Assembly: GCF_900106045.1 (NCBI RefSeq)
Contig: NZ_LT629802.1
Location: 3,472,001-3,536,000 of the forward strand
Source of the DNA: Pseudomonas mucidolens
GTDB lineage: Bacteria; Pseudomonadota; Gammaproteobacteria; Pseudomonadales; Pseudomonadaceae
DNA: 64,000 nucleotides
Direction of reading: 5' to 3'
Shown: positions 26,351 through 35,584 of the stretch, piece after piece
Layout of the letters: each line of letters opens with the position of its first letter
Numbering within the stretch: the first letter of the stretch is position 1
The notes under the pieces: generated by a model
Seen by the model: the letters and a program-made list of their open reading frames with translations, nothing else
Told to the model about the DNA's origin: nothing
The model's database searches: none
Translations under genes and position numbers: made by a program

Positions 26351-26771
26351 ACTTCAAGCGCACGCGCAGGCGCCGATGCACATCGGCGGTCTGTGAATCC
26401 GCCGGCACGCAGATCGATCGCACCCACCATTCGCCCTGCAACCGATAGCGCAGCACCACAATCAACGGCAGAGCCAGGCTGTCAGGACGCAATTGCACAC
26501 TGTGCCAGCCCCGCGCCGCGCTCCATAACTGCCAGCCATCGGCGTCCCGACGCAAGCCGCGGATCGATGAACGGTGAGTCAGCAGGATTTGACGCGGCAA
26601 GACCCAGCCAGCATGGGCCAGGCACAACGCCGCCGCCGACAGGGCCAACCCGGGGGGAACAGCAAGGAAGCAAAGCGCGCCCAGCGCGAGCAACTGGGCG
26701 AGGAGATACGCCGCCAGCAATCGCCCGGAAGCGTGCCAGCGGCATTCGAAGGCATTACTTGGGCTGGACAC
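26319..26771 (-). CDS. ygfX: YgfX/CptA-like small membrane protein
   Basis: 150 residues. Two adjacent transmembrane segments in the N-terminal third ([20 protein letters not shown] and [14 protein letters not shown]), then a cytoplasmic domain with [15 protein letters not shown] and [21 protein letters not shown]. coli YgfX (CptA) is encoded after sdhE and was described as an inhibitor of cell division and shape proteins. The start overlaps the sdhE stop by 17 bp, so the two are translationally coupled. Assigned by context and topology more than by motif. Confidence 0.78.
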   Translation of the reverse strand: MSSPSNAFECRWHASGRLLAAYLLAQLLALGALCFLAVPPGLALSAAALCLAHAGWVLPRQILLTHRSSIRGLRRDADGWQLWSAARGWHSVQLRPDSLALPLIVVLRYRLQGEWWVRSICVPADSQTADVHRRLRVRLKFSRRRWLAPE

Positions 26772-27009
26772 GATCCAGAATCATCCGGACCATCCGTTGC
26801 AATTCTGGATCTTCCGATTCGGAGCGTTCCATGAACCAGCCAAACATGTCCTGATCTTCGCATTCCAGCAGCTTGCGGTAACATTCGCGGTCCACGTCAT
26901 TGAGCGTCGCATAGACCTCCCTGACGAACGGCACCAGCAACACATCCAGCTCAAGCATGCCACGACGGCTGTGCCAGTAGAGGCGATTGAGTTCTACATC
27001 TTCGACCAT
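26755..27009 (-). CDS. sdhE: FAD assembly factor SdhE (succinate dehydrogenase assembly factor 2)
   Basis: 84 residues from [20 protein letters not shown], the usual length. The defining RGMLELD motif (residues 16-22) is present, with [20 protein letters not shown] and MFGWFMER after it. SdhE promotes covalent flavinylation of succinate dehydrogenase and fumarate reductase. GAGGAG lies just upstream of the ATG. Forms a two-gene unit with ygfX, divergent from ygfZ, as in enterobacteria. Confidence 0.95.
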   Translation of the reverse strand: MVEDVELNRLYWHSRRGMLELDVLLVPFVREVYATLNDVDRECYRKLLECEDQDMFGWFMERSESEDPELQRMVRMILDRVQPK

Positions 27010-27146
27010 GGAGCGCTCCTCAAATAGAGCGCAAGTATACAGGCCCCGGCCCCGCGCAACAGTCGGCTTTGGTCGGGCGCATGAAACTACCCATTTGCCG
27101 GACACCTCTCTATGATGCACCCATGACTTTCCAACTGCGATGACCC

Positions 27147-28088
27147 ATGGCTGACTCTGCTTTTTTCTGCCCGCTGTCCCACGAAGGCGTCCTGGCTGTT
27201 CGCGGCGCCGACGCGGCCAAGTTCCTCCAGGGACAATTGACCTGCAACCTCAATTACCTCAGTGACACCCACGCCAGCCTCGGCGCCCGCTGCACCCAAA
27301 AAGGCCGCATGCAATCGAGTTTCAGGATCGTATTGCAAGGTGATGGCGTGCTGTTGGCGATGGCCAGCGAACTGCTCGAACCACAACTGGCGGACCTGAA
27401 AAAATACGCGGTCTTTTCCAAATCCAAACTGACCGATGAAAGCGCGGCCTGGGTACGTTTTGGCCTGACAGACGCCGATCAGACAATGGCCAGCCTGGGC
27501 CTTGAACTGCCGGCCGAGACCGACAGCGTCGCGCGCGCCAATGAGCTGATTGCCATTCGTGTCTCCCCCGGCCGCGCCGAACTGTGGGTGCCAGCCGCGC
27601 ACGCCCAGGCGCTGCATGAGCAACTGGCCGCGCAACTGCGCGAAGGCGATCTGAACAGCTGGTTACTGGGACAGATCCGGGCCGGCATCGGCCAGGTCAT
27701 GGCACAGACCCGCGAGCTGTTCATCCCGCAGATGCTCAACTTGCAAGCCGTCGGCGGCGTCAGCTTCAAGAAAGGCTGCTATACCGGACAGGAAATCGTT
27801 GCGCGCATGCAATACCTGGGCAAGCTCAAGCGTCGTCTCTATCGCCTGAGCCTCGATAGCACTGTGCCGCCCGAGCCGGGGGCCCAGCTGTTTTCGCCCA
27901 GCCATAACAGCGCTATCGGCGAAGTCGTCATCGCCGCGCAGGCCGACGAAGTGATCGAACTTCTCGCAGTGCTGCAAGCCGAAGCTGCCGATAGCGGCGC
28001 TGTGCATTTAGGTACGCTGGAGGGTCCCGGGCTGCGTTTGCTCGACCTGCCTTACTCACTGGACCGTGATCGCGAGATCCAGCGCTAA
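27147..28088 (+). CDS. ygfZ: tRNA-modifying, folate-binding protein YgfZ
   Basis: 313 residues, GcvT-like fold. The family motif [20 protein letters not shown] is present at about residues 208-227, with its essential Cys. N-terminal features are [20 protein letters not shown] and [11 protein letters not shown]. YgfZ uses tetrahydrofolate and takes part in iron-sulfur enzyme maintenance, including MiaB-type tRNA modification. Divergent from sdhE-ygfX, a conserved neighbourhood. Confidence 0.94.
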   Translation: MADSAFFCPLSHEGVLAVRGADAAKFLQGQLTCNLNYLSDTHASLGARCTQKGRMQSSFRIVLQGDGVLLAMASELLEPQLADLKKYAVFSKSKLTDESAAWVRFGLTDADQTMASLGLELPAETDSVARANELIAIRVSPGRAELWVPAAHAQALHEQLAAQLREGDLNSWLLGQIRAGIGQVMAQTRELFIPQMLNLQAVGGVSFKKGCYTGQEIVARMQYLGKLKRRLYRLSLDSTVPPEPGAQLFSPSHNSAIGEVVIAAQADEVIELLAVLQAEAADSGAVHLGTLEGPGLRLLDLPYSLDRDREIQR

Positions 28089-28123
28089 GCGCTGCACCTT
28101 TTGCAATACCCTAGAGATCATGC

Positions 28124-28945
28124 ATGAACAAGCTGGCGGAAAAAATCCAACAGGTGTTGGTTAAGGCCATCGATAACGATGACCTGGTTCTGCCCACATT
28201 ACCGGAGGTGGCCCTGCAAATTCGTCAGGCCGCCGAAGACCCGGACATTAGCATCAGTCACCTGAGCAAAGTCATCGGCCGCGACACCGCCCTGTCGGCA
28301 CGACTGATCAAAGTGGTCAACAGCCCGTTATTGCGAGCGTCCCAGGAAGTGACCGATCTGCACACCGCGATCACGCGCCTGGGCACCAACTACAGCAGCA
28401 ATCTTGCGATCGGTCTGGTGATGGAGCAAATCTTTCACGCCCGCTCCGAAGTCGTCGAGCAGAAAATGCGCGATGTCTGGCGGCGCAGCCTGGAAGTCGC
28501 GGGGGTCAGTTATGCGCTGTGTCGCAACCACAGCCAGCTCAAGCCCGATCAGGCAGCGCTCGGCGGGCTGGTCCACCAGATCGGTGTGCTACCGATCCTG
28601 ACCTACGCCGAAGATCACTACGAACTGCTATCGGACCCGGTCAGCCTCAACCATGTGATCGACAGCATCCACCCGTTGCTGGGTGACAAATTGCTGCGGG
28701 TCTGGGACTTTCCGGATCGGTTGTTGTGCGTACCGGGACAATACCTGAATCTGGAACGCGACTCGCAAAAGCTGGACTACGTCGATCTGGTGCAAGTAGC
28801 GGTACTGTATTGCCATAAAGGCACGGATCATCCGTTGGCGGACATGGCGGTATCGACCTTGCCGTCGATTTATAAGCTGCGGATTGATCCCTACAGTGAA
28901 ACCTTGCGCGCGGAGGTGGATGAAGCGCGATCGATGTTTTATTGA
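28124..28945 (+). CDS. HDOD-domain signalling protein
   Basis: 273 residues, with the HDOD domain over about 15-215: LPTLPEVALQIRQAAEDPDI, LSKVIGRDTALSARLIKVVN, LGTNYSSNLAIGLVMEQIF and GGLVHQIGVLPILTYAED. HDOD proteins lack the full HD catalytic set and act as scaffolds in signalling, often with c-di-GMP or in stress control. The gene starts 35 bp after ygfZ and its last codons overlap the convergent histidine-kinase gene by 7 bp. The specific role is unknown. Confidence 0.88.
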   Translation: MNKLAEKIQQVLVKAIDNDDLVLPTLPEVALQIRQAAEDPDISISHLSKVIGRDTALSARLIKVVNSPLLRASQEVTDLHTAITRLGTNYSSNLAIGLVMEQIFHARSEVVEQKMRDVWRRSLEVAGVSYALCRNHSQLKPDQAALGGLVHQIGVLPILTYAEDHYELLSDPVSLNHVIDSIHPLLGDKLLRVWDFPDRLLCVPGQYLNLERDSQKLDYVDLVQVAVLYCHKGTDHPLADMAVSTLPSIYKLRIDPYSETLRAEVDEARSMFY

Positions 28946-30330
28946 TCGCCGGCGACAAAGCTCACACGCACCTTCAGCCCTGCCGACTCACCGTCATGCA
29001 GACTGATCTGCGCCAGATGCGCCCGGCAAATCTCACCGACAATCGCCAACCCGAGGCCTGAGCCCGCGCCCTGCTGATTGCGTCGATAGAAGCGCTCGAA
29101 CACCCGGTCCCGCTCATCCAACGGGATGCCCGGCCCATCGTCTTCCACCTCCAGCACCGCTGGCGCCGTGACCCGCAAGATCACATTGCCGCCCGACGGC
29201 GTGTGAGCCAAAGCGTTGTCCACCAGATTGCTCAGCAGTTCATTCAGCAGCGTCGGCTCGCCCCGCAGCCAAACCGGCTCATCCGCCTCCAGTGCCAGCG
29301 CCACGCCACGGGCGTGAGCCAGCGGTGCCATGGCCATGCCCAGTTCGCGGGCCAACTGGCTCAAATCCAATAATTGCGCACCGCCTTCGGCAATGGCCCG
29401 AGCACCGTTTTCGATGCGCGCCAGGGACAACAATTGATTGGCCAAGTGAGTCAGGCGATCCGTGCCCTGGGCCGTCGTTTCCAGGGTCGTGCGCCAGATT
29501 GCCGGATCCTCGGCACGCAGCCCCAACTCAAGCCGCGCCTTGAGCGCTGCCAACGGGGTGCGCAACTCATGGGCGGCATCGGCAATGAACTGCGCCTGAC
29601 GCTCGAACTGCCCACGCAGACGTTCGGTAAAATGGTTCAGCGCCCGCACCAGCGGACCCAGTTCGTGCTGCACCTCTACCAGCGGCAAGGGCCGTAAATC
29701 ATCCGGCTGGCGTTCCTCCACTGCCGTGCGCAAACGCTCCAACGGACGCAACGCCGCACTCACCGCGAACCACACCAGCAGCAATGCACCGACCGCCAGC
29801 ATCCCCAGGCGCAACAAGGTGTCGGCCATCAAGCTACGGGCCATGCTGACGCGGGCCTCATCGGTTTCCGCCACGCGGATTTCCGCCATGCCATTCATGT
29901 TCGGTTCCGATACTGCCTTGAGCAGGCTCACCACCCGTACATTCTGCCCCTGATACTTGGCGTTGTAGAAGCGCGCCAGGGCCGGATAATCATCGGTGCG
30001 CGGCGTTCCCGGCGGCGGGCCCGGCAACTCTTCGTAACCGGAAATCAGCTTCTGGTGAATGTCATTGACCTGATAGTAAATACGCCCGGCACTGTCATAG
30101 GCGAACGTGTCCAGCGCCACGTAAGGCACATCGGCGCTGAGGGTACCGTCGCGCTGGGACAGCCCGGCAGCGATGGTCCGCGCCGAAGCAAGCAAGGTCC
30201 GGTCATAGGCCGTATCCGCTGCCTCACGACCATTCCAGTAGGCACTCAAACCACTGGCCAGCATCAACACCACCAGCAACACCGCCAGATTCCACAGCAG
30301 GCGCCAGCGCAGGCTGTTGTGCTTACGCAT
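28939..30330 (-). CDS. tctE: Sensor histidine kinase, TctE-like
   Basis: 463 residues from ATG 30330, overlapping the end of tctD by 8 bp (translational coupling). TM1 is at about 12-32 (LLWNLAVLLVVLMLASGLSA), then a periplasmic sensor of the 2CSK_N type (residues 33-165), TM2 at about 170-190 (LGMLAVGALLLVWFAVSAAL) and a HAMP region. The kinase part has the H-box AAHELRTPLAALKARLE, the N-box NLVDNALAHTPSGG, DDGPGIP and GSGLGLAIVGEI. It probably senses tricarboxylates and controls the divergent porin-tctCBA genes, as TctDE does elsewhere. Confidence 0.92.
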   Translation of the reverse strand: MRKHNSLRWRLLWNLAVLLVVLMLASGLSAYWNGREAADTAYDRTLLASARTIAAGLSQRDGTLSADVPYVALDTFAYDSAGRIYYQVNDIHQKLISGYEELPGPPPGTPRTDDYPALARFYNAKYQGQNVRVVSLLKAVSEPNMNGMAEIRVAETDEARVSMARSLMADTLLRLGMLAVGALLLVWFAVSAALRPLERLRTAVEERQPDDLRPLPLVEVQHELGPLVRALNHFTERLRGQFERQAQFIADAAHELRTPLAALKARLELGLRAEDPAIWRTTLETTAQGTDRLTHLANQLLSLARIENGARAIAEGGAQLLDLSQLARELGMAMAPLAHARGVALALEADEPVWLRGEPTLLNELLSNLVDNALAHTPSGGNVILRVTAPAVLEVEDDGPGIPLDERDRVFERFYRRNQQGAGSGLGLAIVGEICRAHLAQISLHDGESAGLKVRVSFVAGDQ

Positions 30331-30994
30331 CGCGCGCTTCCAGCAAATACCCCAAGCCACGGAAGGTGACGATCGCCACCGGATGGCCGTCGAGTTTTTT
30401 GCGCAAACGGTGGACATAGATTTCGATCGCGTCGGGACTGGCCTCTTCATCCAGTCCAAACACCTGGGACGCCAGCTGTTCCTTGCTCATGACCCGGCCA
30501 GGACGGGCAATCAGCGCTTCCAGCACCGCCTGTTCGCGGGAGGTAAGCGTCAGCAACTCGTCGCCCAGGGTGAACCGCCGGGTTTCCACGTCATACACCA
30601 GCACACCGCAGGTCTGCTGCCGTTCACCTCCCAGCACGCTGCGGCGTAACAACGCCTTGACCCTGGCCTCCAACTCAGTCAATTCAAACGGCTTGGCCAG
30701 GTAGTCATCAGCCCCCAGATTGAGGCCGTGGACACGGTCCTTTACATCACTGCGCGCCGTCAGCATCAACACCGGAAGATTTTTTCCACGCCCCCGCAAT
30801 CGTGCCAACACCTCGAAACCATCCATGCGCGGCAAGCCCACATCAAGGATCGCCACCGCGTATTCCTCGCTGCTCAAGGCCAGGTCCGCCGCCACCCCAT
30901 CGTGCAACACGTCAACTGTCAAACCCGTGCCCTTGAGCGCCTGGGCGACACTTTCAGCTAGTTGCAAATGGTCTTCGACCAAAAGGACACGCAT
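30323..30994 (-). CDS. tctD: OmpR-family response regulator, TctD-like
   Basis: 223 residues from MRVLLVEDHLQLAESVAQAL. Receiver domain with acidic pair Glu7/Asp8, phospho-acceptor Asp51 (AILDVGLPRMDG), Thr in LMLTARS and Lys in DYLAKPFE. The winged-helix DNA-binding domain spans about 125-220 (LTSREQAVLEALIARPGRVM, DAIEIYVHRLRKKLDGH, GLGYLLE). First gene of the tctDE unit, read away from the porin gene across a 234-bp shared promoter region. Confidence 0.94.
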   Translation of the reverse strand: MRVLLVEDHLQLAESVAQALKGTGLTVDVLHDGVAADLALSSEEYAVAILDVGLPRMDGFEVLARLRGRGKNLPVLMLTARSDVKDRVHGLNLGADDYLAKPFELTELEARVKALLRRSVLGGERQQTCGVLVYDVETRRFTLGDELLTLTSREQAVLEALIARPGRVMSKEQLASQVFGLDEEASPDAIEIYVHRLRKKLDGHPVAIVTFRGLGYLLEARDA

Positions 30995-31150
30995 GGATCT
31001 GTACCTCATTCAGGGGTGGCCGACGCCACGCTGTGCGAGGCAGTTTACAGACGCCACCTGCGCTGTGAAGCCCGAAAACATTGAAAGGTCGTTGAAAGGT
31101 TAGCGAAAGCTTCGCCCATTAGCATCGCGAAACGGAAGGTAATTCCTCCC

Positions 31151-31171
31151 GCGCTATTTCACCGATAGCGC
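31151..31171. promoter_or_regulatory. Palindrome in the tctD-porin intergenic region
   Basis: GCGCTAT (31151-31157) and ATAGCGC (31165-31171) form a 7-bp dyad with a 7-bp centre, about 58 bp before the porin ATG. It could be an operator, for example for TctD, or a hairpin in the leader. No T-run follows. Confidence 0.35.
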
Positions 31172-31202
31172 CCGAAAAACGCCTTGAAGCGTTTTCGCCA
31201 AT

Positions 31203-31213
31203 AAGAACAATAA
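31203..31213 (+). promoter_or_regulatory. Hfq/Crc-type A-rich motif in the porin leader
   Basis: AAGAACAATAA fits AANAANAANAA, the target of Hfq-Crc catabolite repression in Pseudomonas. It sits directly before the ribosome binding site (CGGAG) of the opdH-like gene, where binding would block translation. Confidence 0.6.
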
Positions 31214-31228
31214 CGGAGTGCACCCACG

Positions 31229-32521
31229 ATGCTGTCAACACAGCCCCAGGCTTTCCCGCCTGTTCGTTTTACCCGCCTGACCCAGACCACCCTCGCCACT
31301 GCCGCCGCCCTTGCCGGTTTTTCGCCGCTTAGCCAGGCTGCCTTCTTCGAAGACAGTAGCGCGACCCTGGAAACGCGCAATATGTACTTCAACCGCGATT
31401 TTCGCGACGGCACCAGCGCCCAGCAGTCCAAGCGCGACGAATGGGCCCAGGGCTTTATGCTCAACCTGCAATCTGGCTACACCGACGGCACCGTGGGTTT
31501 TGGTGTCGATGCACTCGGCATGCTCGGGCTCAAGCTCGACTCCAGCCCAGACCGTACCGGCAGCGGCCTGCTGCCGACCCACGATGATGGTCGCGCCGCC
31601 GACGAATACTCCAAGTTGGGCCTGACCGGCAAGGTCAAGATCTCCGCCACCGAACTGAAAATCGGCTCGTTGATTCCTGACCTGCCGATCCTCCAGCCCA
31701 ACGACGGGCGCATCCTGCCGCAGACGTTCAACGGCGGCCTGCTGACCTCCAACGAGTTCAAGAACCTGGTGTTCACCGGCGGCCGCCTGGACCAGGTCAA
31801 GGATCGTAATGACAGCAACTATGAGGACATCACCCTCAACAACAAGAACGGCCGTTTCCTGAGCGGCGCCACCGGCAAGCACTTCAACTTCGGTGGCGTG
31901 GACTATAAGTTTGCCGACAAGATCACCGGCAGCTATCACTTCGCGCAACTCGACGATGTCTATCGCCAGCACTTTCTCGGCCTCGTCGCCGCCCGCCCGA
32001 TGGGCCCGGGCACTTTCGCCACCGACCTGCGCCTGGCCATCAGTGATGACACCGGCAGCGCGCGCGGCGGCAGCATTGATAACAAGTCCCTCAACGGTAT
32101 TTTCAGCTATGCGCTCAACGGCCATAAGCTGAGCGCCGGCTACCAGCACATGTCCGGCGACAACGCGTTTCCGTATGTGGATGGCAGCAACCCGTACCTG
32201 GTCAACTTCGTGCAGATCAACGACTTTGCCGGCGCCGAAGAACGCTCCTGGCAGGCCCGCTACGACTATGACTTCAGCAAACTGGGGGTTCCCGGCCTGA
32301 GCTTCATGACGCGTTACCTGTCCGGTGACAACATCAAGCTGAAAACCGGCGACACCGGCAAAGAGTGGGAACGCAACACCGAAATCAAGTACGTGGTGCA
32401 AAGCGGTACGTTCAAGGACGTGGCCGTGCGCCTGCGCAACGCCAGTTTTCGCTCCAACTACTCGGCCCGGGACGCAGACGAAATGCGCGTGCTGGTCAGC
32501 TACAGCGTCGCGCTTTGGTAA
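31229..32521 (+). CDS. opdH: OprD-family outer-membrane porin, OpdH-like (tricarboxylates)
   Basis: 430 residues with an N-terminal signal ending LSQA-AFFED. The OprD family pattern is clear: SATLETRNMYFNRDFRDG near the mature N-terminus, DEWAQGFMLNLQSGYTDGTV, ISATELKIGSLIPDLPIL and GYQHMSGDNAFPYVDG, ending with an aromatic strand (VLVSYSVALW). OpdH of P. aeruginosa takes up cis-aconitate and other tricarboxylates; the place directly upstream of tctCBA supports that role here. Transcribed with tctC (44 bp gap). Confidence 0.9.
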   Translation: MLSTQPQAFPPVRFTRLTQTTLATAAALAGFSPLSQAAFFEDSSATLETRNMYFNRDFRDGTSAQQSKRDEWAQGFMLNLQSGYTDGTVGFGVDALGMLGLKLDSSPDRTGSGLLPTHDDGRAADEYSKLGLTGKVKISATELKIGSLIPDLPILQPNDGRILPQTFNGGLLTSNEFKNLVFTGGRLDQVKDRNDSNYEDITLNNKNGRFLSGATGKHFNFGGVDYKFADKITGSYHFAQLDDVYRQHFLGLVAARPMGPGTFATDLRLAISDDTGSARGGSIDNKSLNGIFSYALNGHKLSAGYQHMSGDNAFPYVDGSNPYLVNFVQINDFAGAEERSWQARYDYDFSKLGVPGLSFMTRYLSGDNIKLKTGDTGKEWERNTEIKYVVQSGTFKDVAVRLRNASFRSNYSARDADEMRVLVSYSVALW

Positions 32522-32540
32522 CCCTGACATCCACATTCCC

Positions 32541-32551
32541 AATAACAACAA
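32541..32551 (+). promoter_or_regulatory. Hfq/Crc-type A-rich motif in the tctC leader
   Basis: AATAACAACAA fits AANAANAANAA and lies just before the GGAG ribosome binding site of tctC. The same arrangement is found in front of the porin gene 1.3 kb upstream. Confidence 0.6.
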
Positions 32552-32565
32552 TGACGGAGTACCCC

Positions 32566-33549
32566 ATGACCTCATCACTGCGTAAGTTCGCCCTGGCCGC
32601 CGGCTGCATGCTGTTCGCCGGCCAACTGCTGGCCGCCGACGAACCGAGACGTCCGGAATGTATCGCCCCGGCCTCCCCCGGCGGCGGTTTCGACCTGACC
32701 TGCAAACTGGCGCAAAGCGCGCTGGTCAACGAAAAATTGCTGAGCAAACCGATGCGCGTGACCTACATGCCAGGCGGCGTCGGCGCGGTGGCTTACAACG
32801 CGGTCGTGGCCCAGCGTCCAGCCGATGGCGGCACCCTCGTGGCCTGGTCCAGCGGTTCGCTGTTGAACCTGGCGCAAGGCAAATTCGGGCGTTTCGATGA
32901 GGGTGCAGTGAAATGGCTGGCAGCGGTGGGTACCAGCTATGGCGCCATCGCGGTCAAAGCCGATTCGCCTTACAAAACCCTCGACGACCTGGTCAAGGCA
33001 CTGAAAAAAGATCCAGGCAGCGTGGTGATCGGTTCCGGCGGCACCGTCGGCAGCCAGGACTGGATGCAAACCGCACTCATCGCCAAGGCCGCCGGGATCA
33101 ACCCGCGCGAGCTGCGCTACGTGGCTCTCGAAGGCGGCGGGGAAATCGCCACGGCCTTGCTCGGCGGGCATATTCAGGTAGGCAGCACGGACATTTCCGA
33201 CTCCATGCCGCACATCCAGAGTGGTGACATGCGCCTGCTGGCGGTGTTCTCCGAAAACCGCCTGGACGAGCCGGAAATGAAAGACATCCCGACCGCCAAG
33301 GAACAAGGCTACGACATCGTCTGGCCAGTGGTGCGCGGTTTCTACCTGGGGCCAAAAGTCAGCGACGAAGATTACGCCTTTTGGAAAGACGCGTTCGACA
33401 AGCTGCTGGCTTCCAAGGAGTTCGCCAAGTTGCGTGATCAGCGCGAACTCTTCCCGTTCGCCATGACCGGTCCGGAACTGGACACCTACGTGAAGAAACA
33501 GGTGGCTGACTACAAAGTACTGGCCAAAGAGTTCGGCCTGATTCAGTAA
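32566..33549 (+). CDS. tctC: Tricarboxylate-binding periplasmic protein TctC
   Basis: 327 residues from ATG 32566 (GGAG 7 bp upstream; an in-frame ATG at 32551 is less well placed). Signal peptide ends GQLLAA-DEP. It belongs to the Bug/TctC family: IAPASPGGGFDLTCKLAQSA, YMPGGVGAVAYNAVV, GSGGTVGSQDW and PYKTLDDLVKALKKDPG. It captures citrate-type tricarboxylates in the periplasm for TctAB. Followed by tctB after 60 bp and tctA. Confidence 0.95.
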   Translation: MTSSLRKFALAAGCMLFAGQLLAADEPRRPECIAPASPGGGFDLTCKLAQSALVNEKLLSKPMRVTYMPGGVGAVAYNAVVAQRPADGGTLVAWSSGSLLNLAQGKFGRFDEGAVKWLAAVGTSYGAIAVKADSPYKTLDDLVKALKKDPGSVVIGSGGTVGSQDWMQTALIAKAAGINPRELRYVALEGGGEIATALLGGHIQVGSTDISDSMPHIQSGDMRLLAVFSENRLDEPEMKDIPTAKEQGYDIVWPVVRGFYLGPKVSDEDYAFWKDAFDKLLASKEFAKLRDQRELFPFAMTGPELDTYVKKQVADYKVLAKEFGLIQ

Positions 33550-33609
33550 TCGCCCCTCGTTCGCGCGGCCACGTCTTTGCTTATCAAAGACGTGGCCCAG
33601 GAGTTTCCC

Positions 33610-34068
33610 ATGCTCTTACAACGCATTTTCGCTGCTGCGCTGTTGCTGGTCTGTGCCGGCCTGGCGCTGATGGCCTGGCCCTATCAGGCAGCTTTTTCCT
33701 ACGAACCTGTAGGGCCACGCGCCTACCCGCTGCTGATACTCGGGCTGATGAGCCTGGGCCTGATCTACATGCTGTTTCGCCCACAGCCCATCCGACACAG
33801 TGAAGAGGAGCCGCCGCTGGACCGCGCGACCCTGAACAAGATCGGGATCTGCGTGGTGCTGCTGCTGGTATTTGCCGGCACCTTCGAACCCCTGGGTTTC
33901 ATTCTCAGCAGCATGTTGATCGGTATTCCGATGGCACGGCTGTACGGCGGCCGCTGGTTGCCCGGTGCAGTGATCATCACCTTGATGAGCGTCGGCCTTT
34001 ATGTGCTGTTCGATAAAGTCATGGACGTGCCGCTACCCCTCGGTCTGCTCGACGTTCTGGAGAACTGA
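33610..34068 (+). CDS. tctB: Tripartite tricarboxylate transporter small membrane subunit TctB
   Basis: 152 residues from ATG 33610 (CAGGAG 6 bp upstream). Four transmembrane segments: about 5-23, 35-53 (AYPLLILGLMSLGLIYMLF), 78-112 and 118-140. TctB forms the inner-membrane complex with TctA. The stop overlaps the tctA start region (TGATATG), so translation is coupled. Confidence 0.93.
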   Translation: MLLQRIFAAALLLVCAGLALMAWPYQAAFSYEPVGPRAYPLLILGLMSLGLIYMLFRPQPIRHSEEEPPLDRATLNKIGICVVLLLVFAGTFEPLGFILSSMLIGIPMARLYGGRWLPGAVIITLMSVGLYVLFDKVMDVPLPLGLLDVLEN

Positions 34069-34069
34069 T

Positions 34070-35584
34070 ATGGATACTTTCAGCTATTTGGGCCAGGGTT
34101 TCGGTGTCGCGCTGAGCCCCTACAACCTGGTGACCGCCCTGTGCGGCACCCTGATCGGGACCGTCGTCGGCCTGTTGCCGGGCCTGGGTCCGATCAACGG
34201 CGTGGCGTTGCTGATCCCCATCGCCTTTGCCCTGGGCCTGCCGCCGGAATCAGCCTTGATTCTGTTGGCCGCGGTGTACCTGGGTTGCGAGTACGGGGGT
34301 CGCATCAGCTCGATCCTGTTGAACATCCCCGGCGAAGCGTCCACCGTCATGACCACCCTCGACGGCTACCCGATGGCCCGCAAAGGCCTGGCTGGCGTGG
34401 CGTTGTCGCTGTCGGCCTGGAGTTCGTTCATCGGTGCGTTCATCGCCACCTGCGGCATGGTGCTGTTTGCCCCGTTGCTGGCCAGATGGGCGATTGCCTT
34501 CGGACCCGCCGAATATTTCGTACTGATGGTGTTCGCGATTGTCTGTCTGGGCGGCATGGCCGGTGACAAGCCGTTGAAAACCTTTATCGCGGCATTGATC
34601 GGCCTGTTCCTGTCGGCGGTGGGCATCGACGCCAACAGTGGCGTCTACCGCTTTACCGGTGACAACATCCACCTGACCGACGGCATTCAATTTGTGGTGT
34701 TGGTACTGGGTCTGTTCTCGATCAGCGAAATTCTGTTGCTGCTGGAAAAAACCCACCGCGGCCAGGAAGCGGTGAAAGCCACCGGGCGCATGATGTTCAA
34801 CGTCAAGGAAGCCTCGGCGGTGTTTCTGGTGAACATCCGGTGTGGCGTGCTGGGCTTCATCATGGGGGTATTGCCGGGCGCCGGCGCCACCCTCGCGAGC
34901 GCCGTGGCCTACATGACCGAGAAACGCATCGCCGGCAGCAGTGGCGAGTTCGGCCAGGGCGACAAACGTGGCCTGGCCGCTCCCGAAACCGCGATCGGCG
35001 CGGCAGCCTGTGGCGCCCTGGTGCCAATGCTGACCCTCGGCGTACCGGGTTCGGGCACCACGGCGGTGATGATTGGCGCGCTGTCGCTGTACAACATCAC
35101 CCCGGGACCGCTGCTGTTTCAACAACAACCGGACATTGTCTGGGGCCTGATCGCTTCGTTGTTTATCGCCAACATCATGCTGGTGATCCTCAATATCCCG
35201 ATGATCCGCATCTTCACCCGTATCCTCGCCGTGCCGAACTGGGCGCTGGTCCCGGTCATCGCGATCATCACCGCGATTGGCGTCTACGCCGTTCACGCCA
35301 CCACCTTCGACCTGTTCCTGATGATCGGTATTGGTATCTTCGGCTACATCCTGCGCAAGCTGGACTTCCCACTGTCGCCGGTGCTGCTGGGCTTTATCCT
35401 CGGCGGCCTGATGGAACAGAACCTGCGCCGTGCGCTGTCGATTTCCGACGGTGCGCTGGAAATCCTCTGGTCGAGCCCGATCACCTTCGGTTGCTGGGTG
35501 CTGACGGCCATCATGTTGCTGATACCGCTGCTGCGTATCTGGCGCAAGCGCTCCCTGCAGCGTCGTGCCGTGGCCGATGCCTGA
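34070..35584 (+). CDS. tctA: Tripartite tricarboxylate transporter large permease TctA
   Basis: 504 residues, the usual size, with about 12 membrane segments. The conserved TctA signature GLLPGLGPINGVALLIPIAF is at about residues 37-56, its internal repeat appears as GVLPGAGATLASAVAY, and GVPGSGTTAVMIGAL follows. It transports tricarboxylates across the inner membrane with a cation gradient. Starts 1 bp after the tctB stop and its last codons overlap the abrB-family gene by 8 bp. Confidence 0.96.
   Translation: MDTFSYLGQGFGVALSPYNLVTALCGTLIGTVVGLLPGLGPINGVALLIPIAFALGLPPESALILLAAVYLGCEYGGRISSILLNIPGEASTVMTTLDGYPMARKGLAGVALSLSAWSSFIGAFIATCGMVLFAPLLARWAIAFGPAEYFVLMVFAIVCLGGMAGDKPLKTFIAALIGLFLSAVGIDANSGVYRFTGDNIHLTDGIQFVVLVLGLFSISEILLLLEKTHRGQEAVKATGRMMFNVKEASAVFLVNIRCGVLGFIMGVLPGAGATLASAVAYMTEKRIAGSSGEFGQGDKRGLAAPETAIGAAACGALVPMLTLGVPGSGTTAVMIGALSLYNITPGPLLFQQQPDIVWGLIASLFIANIMLVILNIPMIRIFTRILAVPNWALVPVIAIITAIGVYAVHATTFDLFLMIGIGIFGYILRKLDFPLSPVLLGFILGGLMEQNLRRALSISDGALEILWSSPITFGCWVLTAIMLLIPLLRIWRKRSLQRRAVADA

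Noticed and set aside
31235..32578. 447-codon antisense frame over the porin gene
   Set aside because: Composition is an Ala/Val/Gly-rich shadow; the OprD-family protein on the plus strand is unambiguous.
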